NCBI GenBank assembly: GCA_963693085.1
Contig: OY856411.1
Coordinates: 69,491,001-69,555,000, forward strand
DNA from: Alisma plantago-aquatica
Lineage: Eukaryota; Streptophyta; Magnoliopsida; Alismatales; Alismataceae
Length of the DNA stretch: 64,000 bases
Reading direction: 5' to 3'
The position numbers and the translations under genes are program-made. The notes under the pieces are model-generated. The model searched no databases and was not told where the DNA came from. It saw nothing but the letters and a program-made list of their open reading frames with translations. Each line of letters begins with the position of its first letter. Position 1 is the stretch's first letter. Positions 23,339 through 33,480 of this stretch are shown in pieces.

Positions 23339-24130
23339 CAAACGGTTTCAAAGGACTTGAGACCAAACTGTCTCAAGATCGTATGAGACCAAACGATCTC
23401 AAGACCATTTGGAGGACAAGTGATGATATAGTTGAAGGATGATTCAATTGGTTACAATTGATTTGATCTTAATAGATCCAATTGTGAATGATCCATCTAT
23501 TGCAAACCCTAATCGGGTTGAGTTTTGAATCCTTAAGTGAATTGAATCAATTTAAGGGTTGATTGACCCAAACGGTCTCAAGACCGTTTGGAGGTCTATG
23601 GTTGAGTATGATTGGATGGTTGAAGATCCAATGGTTACCAACTGATGAATAACTAATAGTTCAATTGATGATGGATTCAATGTAGTAAATCCCTGATTGA
23701 TTTGAGTGAATGGAACCCTAGTTGATCCTCTCAGTTTCAAGATGTTTTGGACCAAACAGTCTTGAGACCATTTGGGGTTCAATTGGATCAAGATCGTTTG
23801 GAGTCCATTTGATCAAAACTGTTTAAGAGGTTCAATACAATGAAAACTGTTTAGGATCGTTGACCGTTTGAGATAGTTGACCGTTTGAAAGGAAACGGTT
23901 TCAAGGCCATTTAAGGGACTAAGGGCCAAGACCGTTTGAAGGTCTAACCCCAAGACCGTTTGAGGGTGTGACCCCAAGACCGTTTAAAGGTCATGATCAA
24001 AACCAAATGGAGGTCCAAATTGGTCCTAAACTCAATGAAGAATTAGATGGTCTGAAACTAATTGAAGGTTTGATTGATCAAAACCAATTGAGGTCTATTT
24101 GATCCAGACCATTTAAAGGTTCAATTAGTT
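23339..24130. repeat. Palindromic AAACGGTCT array in solo LTR E
   Basis: About 20 motif units, here mostly read as CCGTTTGAAGG or AAACGGTCTCAAGACC because E lies opposite to A. A 10-bp-arm dyad lies at 23569-23590 (CAAACGGTCT, CA, AGACCGTTTG). The array begins about 40 bp after the GATGATGATGACATCATCC block at about 23294, which G also carries directly before its own, different array. Confidence 0.88.
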
Positions 24131-24319
24131 CAAATTATGAAAAGACCAATAACCCCATGAGTGGTTGAAAAGTATACTAATGTTGATTACAATGGAAGTA
24201 CCTTTAGGGTACTTAAATAATTAATGTAATTAGAGTAATCATCCTTTGACGCTTATGAATGCAAATAAGTACACTATGATAATCATAGGTGTATGTTCTC
24301 TAATGAAGGGTTGAACTAA

Positions 24320-24650
24320 CCTAATTGATGGGAAAACCCTAATTGATGGGAAAATCCTAATTGATGGGGAAATCTTGATTGAGATGAATTGGGATATGAG
24401 AAATTCTAATTGATGTGAATAGTAAACCTTAACCCTAATCTAGGGTAATGGAGTAATTCTAATCTAGGGTAAGGACATGAGGAATCCTAATTCAAGGTAA
24501 CATAATTAAAAACCCTTAATTTTGGGTAAGGGAATGAGAATTCCTATGTGATATAGAATAAGAAGCTTTAACCCTAATTTCGGATAATGTCATGATAAAC
24601 CCTAACCCTAATGAAGGGTGATGGTATGTGAAACCCTAATCCTAATAATG
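24320..24650. repeat. Degenerate telomere-like repeats in solo LTR E
   Basis: Irregular copies of AAACCCTAATTGATGGG and AACCCTAATCTAGGG. This is the equivalent of the 28-bp array of A but much less regular. Confidence 0.75.
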
Positions 24651-24959
24651 GAATAGTGGCTAATATCCGGATGAGGGAAATACCTAAAGTGGTTGATTAT
24701 AGGCAATCTTATAGCAAGCAATGCTTTAATCTAAGATGATTCCATATCATTGAAGATAGTCGGACAATTCTTACGTGTGTTCTATGACCTATGCACTTTA
24801 TGATAAAGGTGATAGGTTAGTGGATAAAAGTATTAAGATGGGAAAATACCTTATACAATATATGTTAATAAACTTAAGTAAAGTTAAAAGTGATGAGGGA
24901 AGTAATACTTCAAGACCTTATAGATATCCACTACTACAGAAATGGCTTATAAAGTCAGT

Positions 24960-25345
24960 TTTCAAGGTGCCGGTTGTATACAAAAACCGACACATAAACC
25001 CTACTGTGTCGGTTTTTAACATAAACCGACATCCAATATGTGAAGGTCGACCAGACATGGGTACCGCTTTCAATAAGTGTCGGTTATTTAATAAACAACC
25101 AACACTTAAAATCAACCGCCAAAACCAAAATTCCAGCGAAAAAATTACCTTCAAAATTGGACATATGTTGTCGGTTTTTTACTAAATAACCGACAACTAA
25201 AGGGTATGCGCGAGACAGGAATAGTTTTCGGTTGTCTTTTATATATAAACCGACGAATATTAAGTAGTATAGTTGTCGGTTTTTTTCAAAGAGCCGACAT
25301 TGTTGGTTTAGTTGTCGGTTTTGTTAAATAACCGACACATATTGT
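24960..25345. repeat. Left subterminal hairpin repeats of the CACTA element
   Basis: About seven units, each pairing GTCGGTT (or a variant) with AACCGAC across 8-15 bp of AT-rich spacer. Examples: GTGTCGGTTTTTAACATAAA followed by CCGACAT, and GTTGTCGGTT...AATAACCGACA. In En/Spm, subterminal repeats are bound by the element's TNPA-type protein, so these are candidate sites for the protein encoded at 27058-30504. Confidence 0.9.
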
Positions 25346-25379
25346 CAAGTTAATAGCCCCGCGAACAGAACTTTTCCCC

Positions 25380-25728
25380 ATTGTCTCTATTTCATTGTCG
25401 TGCGCTAGGGTCTGGCGATTTCCCCCGCCGTCGTTGCCGGTTGGCTCCCCGCGCCGCCGTTCATCTGTCGCACGCCGCTCGCCGCCGTCACCGTCGTCGC
25501 CGTCATCACCGGTTGCTGCGCCGTCGGTTGTTGTTCTCGTCGACGCCCTCGCCGCCGCTCCGCCGAGCCGTCGCCGGTTGCTGCGCCGCCAGTTGCTGGT
25601 CTCCTCGACGCCCTCGCCGCCGCTCCACCGAGCCGTCGCCGGTTGCTGGTCCTCCTCTTCTCGCCGCCGTCACCTCCAGCTTCTCTCCTCTGCTCCGGCG
25701 CTGTCAGCTTCACCTTGTTGCCCTCAAG
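25380..25728 (+). other. GC-rich leader exon of the CACTA gene (probable 5' UTR)
   Basis: An abrupt GC- and CpG-rich island in an AT-rich region, ending in a splice-donor-like CAAG/GTACG at 25728/25729. The acceptor would be TTTGCAG before the ATG at 27058. It includes a 65-bp tandem duplication (25511-25575 and 25576-25640). Because 65 is not a multiple of three and several frames are open only through low-complexity Arg/Ala/Pro/Ser codons, it is called untranslated. Capture of a host leader fragment is possible but unproven. Confidence 0.6.
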
Positions 25729-27057
25729 GTACGCCGGCTTCTTCCTTCTTCCTCATCCCCTAGCTTAATACTGCCTGTCTAATAGACTCAACTCAAGTTT
25801 TTCTATCTTTACATTTGCATTATTCATTGCCATTGTTCTTTAAAATGTCAATGAAACTATAATGGTTATCCAATGTTAAAGTTGAATACCTTGTTGTAGG
25901 CTACACAATAGATGAAACTATAGTAGCATTTTCGTGTATATGTGTTTGATATTCTTATATCACTAGAAAGAAAGACAGCCATTTTCATTACTAGTAGATG
26001 AATAAATACATTAAATACAAATCAATTGGTAAACTAATATAAATCAGTAGATGATTACATAATTCCTAAATCAGCACATAAATAAATACAAATAGTAGAT
26101 GAATAAAATATAATAAATACAGTAATAGAGTTAAATCAGTAGATGATTAAATGATATCAAAATTAGTACATAAATAAACACAAATCAATAGATAACTAAA
26201 TAAAAACAGTAATAAATAAAAACAAATAAGTAGATGAATAAATACATAAGTGGAAAAGTAAATATGAATCAGTTGATAAATAAAGTTACATCAGTAGATT
26301 CTTACATAATTTCAGAAGCAGTATAAATAAATTCAAATGAGTAAATAGCTAAATAAAAAATAGTACATGAATAAATACAAATAAGTAGATGAATAAATAC
26401 AAATCAGTTGATTAACTAATATAAAATTATAAATCAGTGATGATTAATCAATTCTCAAATCAGTACATAAATGAATACAAATAGTAGATGAATAAATATA
26501 ATATAATCAAATCAGTTGATAATTAAAGTTAAACAGTTGATAACTAAAGTTAAATCAGTAGATGATTAAATAGTATCAAAATCAATACATAAATAAACAC
26601 AAATCAGTTGATAACTAAAGTAAACAGTTGATAGTTAACTAAAGTTAAATCAGTAGATGATTAAATAATATCAAAATCAATACATAAATAAACACATGTG
26701 ACATGCTTGGAATGTAAATGATGAACTTTTCCCTAAATTTCCAATCATGCTTTTAAAGACATCAATAATCACCCTAACTTGAAGAACTAGGATTTTAGGT
26801 ATAAGAATGACAACACATTATTTGTTGGCCTAAAAACCCGTCCAAATGCTGCCGAAATTTTCTTAATTTATAATGTGAGCTTAATTTATAATGTGAATTA
26901 CTTTACAATGTGAATGTGAACTTTACAATGTGAGCTTTAGAATTTGAATTACTTTACAATGTGAACTTTACAATTTGAATTACTTTACAATGTGAGCTTT
27001 ACACTTTGAATTACTACTTTACAATGTGAACTTTACAATTTGAATGTGAATTTGCAG
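25729..27057 (+). repeat. Repeat-rich first intron of the CACTA gene
   Basis: AT-rich. About 26000-26695 holds irregular tandem units built on AATCAGTAGATGAATAAAT and ACAAAT. About 26870-27050 holds units of ACTTTACAATGTGAACTTTA and CAATTTGAATT. No transposase catalytic gene is hidden here. Confidence 0.7.
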
Positions 27058-30000
27058 ATGGCTGACCATTCTCCTGATGACCGTCTTGATGACTACCGTG
27101 AGGGTGAGGACATCAATGCGCCGCCTCACAATGTAAGTTTTAAAAATATATCATATATTTATATCTATATGTCCATTTATAGTTATATCTTGTAAATGTG
27201 AATTATTTTGTCAAATTTTAGGTTGATGATGCACAGGTACCATGTGCAGCACTTGAGGCACTTGATCAGCAACAACAAAAATTTGACAAGAGAAGGGGCA
27301 TCACTATGATGAAGAAGTTAATTGCGCAAAAGGGCAATGGACCCAAACTTGTTGTGGATTTTGATAATGCAGGAAATGCATGTGGTGTGAATCGCAATTC
27401 ATTTATTTCATATCTTGGATATGTTACTCGTAGCCATTGCGGTTGTCGCTTAGATTCTTCGCATAACGTTTCTAAGGAGAAGAAAGATTTAATATGGAGG
27501 GATTTATGCGTGAGTTATTATTAATTTGCAATTCTATTTTGTAGATGACTAAATTTTTGGATACTAGTTAATAGCAATTCTATTTTGCAGAGTATATTTG
27601 AATTGGATGAAAAGCTGCATCGTAAATGCGTGATGCAACGCTGTGGGAGAGTCCTAAGGAACTATAGGACAAATCTCACCAGAGAATACATAAAAGAAGC
27701 CGACAAGAGGAAGAAGACAGCCACTGAACAGTGGAACTTTCTGGACAAAGAAGAATGGGACGCGTTTGTCGCTTCAAGACAAATTGATGAATTCAAGGTA
27801 TTAGGCGTCAGTCTCAATGTCATTAATTAATATATGTTGTATTCACTTATTCAAGATTAACATTTAGTGTTACTAACCAAATCATTAATGTGCATACTAA
27901 CTAGGCCCTCAGTGATGTACAAAGATCAAGGTGTGCGATGAATGTGCACGACCACACAATGGGTCCAAGAGGATATGCAGGCGTTCGCCAAAGACTACAG
28001 GCTGAGGCGGCTGCTGCTCAGTCTGCTGCTACTCAGGAGTCCTCTACCATAGGTAGCACACCTCTGCCTCGCCATGATGTCTGGATAGCTGGGAGGCAAA
28101 ATAAGAAGGGAGACTTAACTAAGGCCGCAACTGCTGAGGCGGCTGCAAAAATGGTAAAATACAACTCTTACTACAATCATTCGAATATTGATTATTTGTG
28201 TTGTTTACTTAAGTACAAATTTTTGTTTTGGCGATTAGCGGGAGCTGCAAGAGCTGAGGAAACAAGGAAAGTTCATCCCTGAGGGCACAAGGGATGAATT
28301 GACAGTTTCTCTGGGTAACCCAGAGCATCCTGGACGTGTTAGGGCTGCAGGCGCTGGTGTGGGCATCAAAGCTTTTTTTGGGCCATCCCAGCGCAAACAT
28401 GTCTCAAAAGCGGGACTTTCACAAGAAGAGGTAACATATTTTTTCCTTGTAGATGTTACTGTAAAAGAGAATTCAAAAATTAGAAGTTGACGTTTCTTTT
28501 ATCCATGTATAGGTGGATAAGCTATTTGACAGGAAACTCGAAGAAAAACTCGAAGAAGCAATGCAAAAGTGGCAGGCATCTCAGACTGCCACTTACCAGA
28601 CAATATGTACTGCAGCCTCTACTCCTACTCCTACTGCAGAGGTTGGGAGTACTCCTGTAGACCCACCACCTAGCACATCCACTGTAAGTATTTTTATGAC
28701 ATAGTAACTAGTTTTTTAATTCAAGATGATACGTATATATATGAAATTGTAGTCGTTTCAAAAAAGATGATATGTATATATGTATATAACATTCTTTACA
28801 CAAAAATTTGTAGGGGTTGAAGCCATGTCGTCTAAAAAGTAAAGAATATATTGTGGCAGAGGCGTCGGCTTACCCATCCCTACCAGGGGAAACGTGTCAC
28901 GGGTCTCCAGTACCAGCTGGTTGGATTCGGGTGAGCCCGATACATATATTCCCCCAATTTCTGGAACTTCAACTGCCATATGCCCACTCAGATTGTGGAA
29001 CGCTTGGTGAGGTAGTAGGTGGAGTGATATTGTGGGAAAAAGTGTATGTCTTTTTTACTGAAAAGGTGTGGTAAATTTACATTACGTTCAATTGTTAGTG
29101 TGTGTATATGCTGGCAGTTGATCTGAAATTATTATATATATACAAGTTAAAAAGAAGACACCCACAACATCTAGGCCTCCACTTCCACCTCCTGCATTAC
29201 CTAGTTGGGTTCCACATGACCTACCTATCTCGTTAGGTCCTAACTGTAGGGGTATGGCAGTATGGTTAGGGGAACATGATATAAACTCCCCTATAACTGT
29301 TTCTTCTGATTCAGATTCTACAGGTCAGTCATACGAAACAAAAATATTTATACAAGATATTTTGGAGTTGTTTCGAAATGATTGGCTAAATACATCTGTG
29401 ATAGAGCTATGGATAAGGTGAGATATTCTTTATACATCCATATACCTTGTGTATGATCTGGTGATCTGGTTTCTTATTTATTAATGCATGCGTAATTAAT
29501 ACATATTTTGCAGCTACTTAGACAACATATGTGTAGATTTTGGATTTGAACATGTAGGGTTTTTGATTCCATCCTTGATTAGTCTAGTAGTTAAAGACCC
29601 TACATCAGTTCAACAATACTGCTGTGAGGCTTTTTCAATTTTTGCTGTAAAAAATAAGACGGTGATAATGGCTCCATTCAATGTAGAGTAAGTTTACTTT
29701 GCTTATTATAATTTGGACTTAAGAAAATTACATTTTATTGTGGATTTTGAGTTATTAATTTTTAGCTTTTTTTCCTCTAGTGGTAAGCATTGGGAGTTAT
29801 TGGTTATTGCCCCCGAGACGTTCACTGTGTATTATCTAGATCCTAAGGGGTGTAAATTGAATACAAGATTTGGACACAAAATGAAAATGGCAATATTTCG
29901 GTGAGAAATATTTCATTTTTCATATCCGTTAACATATGTTATTACATTACTATTTAATTGCAATGTTCTGTGTTACATTAACATGTAGGGGTTTTGAGGA

Positions 30001-30504
30001 GTACAAAAAGGCTGGAGGAAAGGTCCCCATGAAAAAAAACCAACAAATAATTTGGAAGAACGTGAAAGTAAGTTCCCTACTGCAATATATGTATATATTA
30101 TTTATGTGAACAATGCTTAATTAGTTGTATTTTTTAATATTTTGTATGTTTGAATTTATAGTGTGCTACACAAGACAACAGATGGGCATGTGGAATATAT
30201 GTCATGCGATATATGCACATACTTGTCAAAAATGCCGCAATGGACATCGATTGTATTGCTGAGGTATTATATAGCCGACAAGAGATAATATGAAATATAT
30301 CAATCTTATTTATAGCTCATTAATTATATATATACATCATTCTCTTTACAGGTGTTTAAAATGGACCCCAGTACAGGAAAGGACTTACCAGATGTACATG
30401 AGCCCTATACGATGGGAGAATTAAATGAAGTAGTAGAAGAATGGGCAACATCCATACAATTAGTGGGGGCTTTAAAATATAATTGGGATCCTGATAGCGA
30501 ATAA
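27058..30504 (+). CDS. CACTA-encoded Transposase_24-like protein with Ulp1-type peptidase domain
   Basis: Thirteen exons with GT-AG introns keep one frame (about 766-774 residues): 27058-27132, 27222-27509, 27591-27797, 27905-28153, 28239-28430, 28513-28683, 28814-29041 (or 29065), 29155 (or 29158)-29417, 29514-29687, 29781-29900, 29989-30067, 30162-30263, 30352-30504. The N-terminal half resembles plant Ptta/En/Spm transposase-associated proteins (GPKLVVDFDNAGNACGVNRN, FISYLGYVTRSHCG, KKDLIWRDLC, GVGIKAFFGPSQRKH), followed by a charged helical stretch and a Pro/Thr linker. The C-terminal half matches the Ulp1/SENP (C48) fold: His in GKHWELLVI (about residue 619), Asp in YYLDPKG (about 636), and Gln and Cys in QDNRWACGIYVMRYM (about 686 and 692), so His-Asp-Gln-Cys are all present. 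Likely roles, by analogy, are binding subterminal repeats and cleaving SUMO-like conjugates; neither is shown. No stop or frameshift was seen. The exon 7/8 junction is the least certain. Confidence 0.88.
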
Positions 30505-30904
30505 TGACTAAACAATGATACTTTGTAAATGAATTTCTGAATTATAATATATGTGTGAATGTTTCTACATGTCTGGATGTTTCTACATGTGTTTGAATGA
30601 AAATGAATGAAAGTGTTGGTTGCTATATGAAGTCTACATGTGTGAATGTGAATCTATGGAACTACAGATTGCTAGCATGTATGAATGTTTATAAATGTGT
30701 GAAAATAAAATGGAACTGCAGGTTGCATTGCTATATGCATGTGCTACTTTTTTATTGTTAATTTTGTAGGTTTGCGGCCTGTTGTCGGCTGATATCAATG
30801 GATGTCATAAAACCTGCAGTTCATAACTGAACTGAACAGGTTTCTCATCCTGCGACCAGCCACAGCAGGTCTGCAGACTGACAGCAAAAAAAAAAAAAAC
30901 CAAT
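30505..30904 (+). other. 3' UTR and spacer of the CACTA gene
   Basis: AT-rich, with several AATGAATG and ATGTGTGAATG words after the TAA at 30502-30504, and a 13-A run at about 30887. No polyadenylation signal is singled out. No further gene lies before the right subterminal repeats. Confidence 0.5.
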
Positions 30905-31258
30905 AGTCGTCGGTTATTTGTAAATAACCGACACATAATGTTATAGTGTCGGTTTTTTACAAATAACCGGCATCTATTTCGTGTGGCGCGAAGGGCTTGG
31001 TTGTCAGTTATTTGTAGATAACCGACACTGATGGTGCCCAACATGGCACCCTTTCGGTGGCGCGAAGGGTTTGGTTGTCGGGTTCTTACCTAATAACCGA
31101 CACCTATAGTCCCATGATGGCGCGTTTTCGGTGGCGCGCGAAGAGTTTGGGTGTCGGTTATAGAACCAACGACCAATGGTTGGACTTTTAGTGTCTCCCA
31201 CATAGGTGTCGCTTATAAACCGACACTAAAGGCTTTAAATAACCGACACTAAAGGTAG
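30905..31258. repeat. Right subterminal hairpin repeats of the CACTA element
   Basis: About seven units such as GTCGGTTATTTGTAAATAAC followed by CGACAC, mirroring the left end. They are interspersed with near-identical GGCGCGAAGGG(T/C)TTGG copies at about 30985, 31061 and 31135, making a second, higher-order repeat of about 75 bp. Confidence 0.9.
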
Positions 31259-31671
31259 GTTCTGTAGTAGTGATCACATCCAGCTCTTTAAGAGTGATAC
31301 CCCTTAATGCATCTCAAATCCAACATACTTGGATGAATAACATATGAAGAGTGTTATCCCAATTGTTACATTAAAGATGTTTTAATGGGCCTTGAGAGCT
31401 ATATGAGTAAGTTGTTGCCTAATAAGTGGTACCAAGATGATTATAAAGGTCTCTTGTAAGAGATGATAATGTTCATAATAAACCAAGAAATGGAAACTCA
31501 GTAATATGATAATAATAACAAAAGGATACAATAATAATAATAATGAAATCATGATCATACATGTTTTTGAAAATGTTGAAAGGGGAAGAGAGGAATACTT
31601 GAATTACATAAAGAATGTGATTAAGTACGATGGCATGGCCAAAGTTTAATGCTAGTAGAAGGATGTGGTAC

Positions 31672-32641
31672 CTGGCTATGTAATCAGGATTGGTTAAAGT
31701 CCAATACCTGGCAGAGGCATGAAGCCTATAATCAGGATTGGTTAAAGTCCAATACCTGGAAGAGGCATGAAGCCTGTAATCAACATTGGTTAGAGTCCAA
31801 TGCCTGGCAGTGTAATCAAGATTGGTAGAGTCCAATACCTGGCTGTGTAATCAAGATTGGTTAAAGTCCAATACCTGGCAGAGGCATGAAGCCTGTAATC
31901 AGGATTGGTTAGAGTCCAATGCCTGGTTGTGTAATTAGGATTGGTAGAGTCCAATACCTGGTTGTGTAATCAGGATTGGTTAAAGTCCAATACCTGGCAG
32001 AGGCATGAAGCCTGTAATCAGGATTGGTTAGAGCCAATGCCTGGCTGTGTAATCAGGATTGATAGAGTCCAATACCTAGTTGTGTAATCAGGATTGGTTA
32101 AAGTCCAATACCTGGCAGAGGCATGAAGCCTGTAATCCGGATTGGTTAGAGTCGAATGCCTGGTTGTGTAATCAGGATTGGTAGAGTCCAATACCTGGCT
32201 GTGTAATCAGGATTGGTTAAAGTCCAATACCTGGTAGAGGCATGAAGCCTGTACTCAGGATTGGTTAGAGTCTAATGCCTGGCTGTGTAATCAGGATTGG
32301 TAGAGTCCAATACCTAGCTGTGTAATCAGGATTGGTTAAAGTCCAATACCTGGCAGAGGCATGAAGCCTATAATCAGGATTGGTTAGAGTCCAATGTCTG
32401 GCTGTGTAATCAGGATTGGTTAAATTCCAATACCTGGCAGAGGCATGAAGCCTGTAATCAGGATTGGTTAGAGTCCAATGCAGGGCTGTGTAATCAGGAT
32501 TGGTTAGAGTCCAATGCCTGGCTGTATAATCAGGATTGGTAGAGTCCAATACCTGGCTATGAAATCAGGATTGGCATGGTCCAATACCTGGCAAAGGTAT
32601 GAAGCCTATAACCAAAGGATTGGCATAGTCCAATGACTAGA
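31672..32641. repeat. Minisatellite with composite units in solo LTR E
   Basis: Alternating units of about 36 bp (CAGGATTGGTAGAGTCCAAT plus ACCTGGCTGTGTAAT) and about 48 bp (with GGCAGAGGCATGAAGCCT added). Roughly 25 units keep the inverted ATTGG...CCAAT pair. This is the array seen in A, in opposite orientation and with a more complex higher-order pattern. Confidence 0.92.
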
Positions 32642-33480
32642 TAGAATATGATGATGTATACTCTTAAGTCTGGTATAATTCAATATCTGTTTAGCAGATT
32701 GGTTAAGGCCAATAGATGGAAACAAGAATGAATCATGGGTGACACATCATGATAATAAGGGAAAGCTTGAGATGTTGAAATGATATGATAGATAAATGAT
32801 ATACATGTTCTTCCTATTCCTTACAAAGAGAATAGATTATTTAGTGTTATATCATAGACAGTTGCAATACTTTAAAAGATGAGAATGATCTAAACTGTTT
32901 ATCCTCTGCTCAGTTTTATATTATTAAACTGCAATAATAATATTTTTGGAAGAGAGTTATATCTCTCGCTAGGACAATTTTTAATTGTCTCACCCTCGTG
33001 GGATTCAATATTTTTTTTAGGTAGGCGAGTGTGGAGGAGTTTGAGAACATCTTGCAGAGGAAGAACATCAGCAACAGCAAGGACAACAGTGACAACTCAG
33101 GTTGAGTGTACCGTATGTCATGTCTTGTAGATAGAAGTCCTATGTGTCGTCTCTGTACTCTCAGGTCCTCAGAGTTAGTAGTTTGAACTTTAATGAATCA
33201 ACATGAGATTTTGGCTTACTGCCTCGAGGTTTTTATGTTGCCTGTGTATAGTTTTAATAGAGCAGTTGATATTTGTAACCCTCGAGAAGGGATGGCACAT
33301 GATATATACTTATGAACCAGAATGTAAATAAAATACATTAGTTTTTGTTCAAAGAGTTTTCCCTGTGTTTGGATCTCTTTGCAAATGGTTTTAATTTTTA
33401 GTGATTTTCAGTAATCCGCTTCAAACGAACGCTTTTGGTTAAGTAAATCATGTTTTCTTCAAACGCTTCGCCACACATAT

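Larger units (their letters stand above)
24929..31272 (+). mobile_element. Complete CACTA (En/Spm-type) DNA transposon
   Basis: Ends are CACTACTACAGAA at 24929 and its exact inverse TTCTGTAGTAGTG at 31272, giving 13-bp TIRs. The flanking trinucleotide ATC is duplicated (24926-24928 and 31273-31275), the 3-bp TSD typical of CACTA. Both ends carry several GTCGGTTAT...ATAACCGAC hairpin units. Inside are a GC-rich leader exon, a repeat-rich intron and a 12-intron coding region (27058-30504). No tnp2/Transposase_21 (TNPD) catalytic gene is present, so the element probably cannot transpose alone. Intact TIRs, TSD and exons suggest it is the youngest insertion in this nest. Confidence 0.95.
21944..33475 (+). 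mobile_element. Element E: solo LTR of family A, containing a CACTA transposon
   Basis: It begins TGTAATATCCCTGACC and ends CTTCGCCACA, with TSD CGTAT (21939-21943) and CATAT (33476-33480); the empty site in the D 5' LTR reads CATAT. Removing the 6.35-kb CACTA insertion leaves about 5.2 kb, the length of the A LTR. All A-LTR landmarks are present in sense order: AAACGG array, telomere-like repeats, short ATA/TTA run and minisatellite. No interior or second LTR exists, so E is a solo LTR left by intra-element recombination. Confidence 0.9.

Noticed and set aside
25381..25782. Arg/Ala/Pro-rich frames in the GC-rich island on both strands
   Set aside because: Low-complexity composition, several overlapping frames open at once, and a 65-bp duplication that would shift frame; better read as an untranslated leader exon.
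24929..27057. Possible tnp2/TNPD transposase gene in the left part of the CACTA element
   Set aside because: The stretch holds only subterminal repeats, the GC-rich exon and AT-rich intron repeats; no long frame or catalytic motif.
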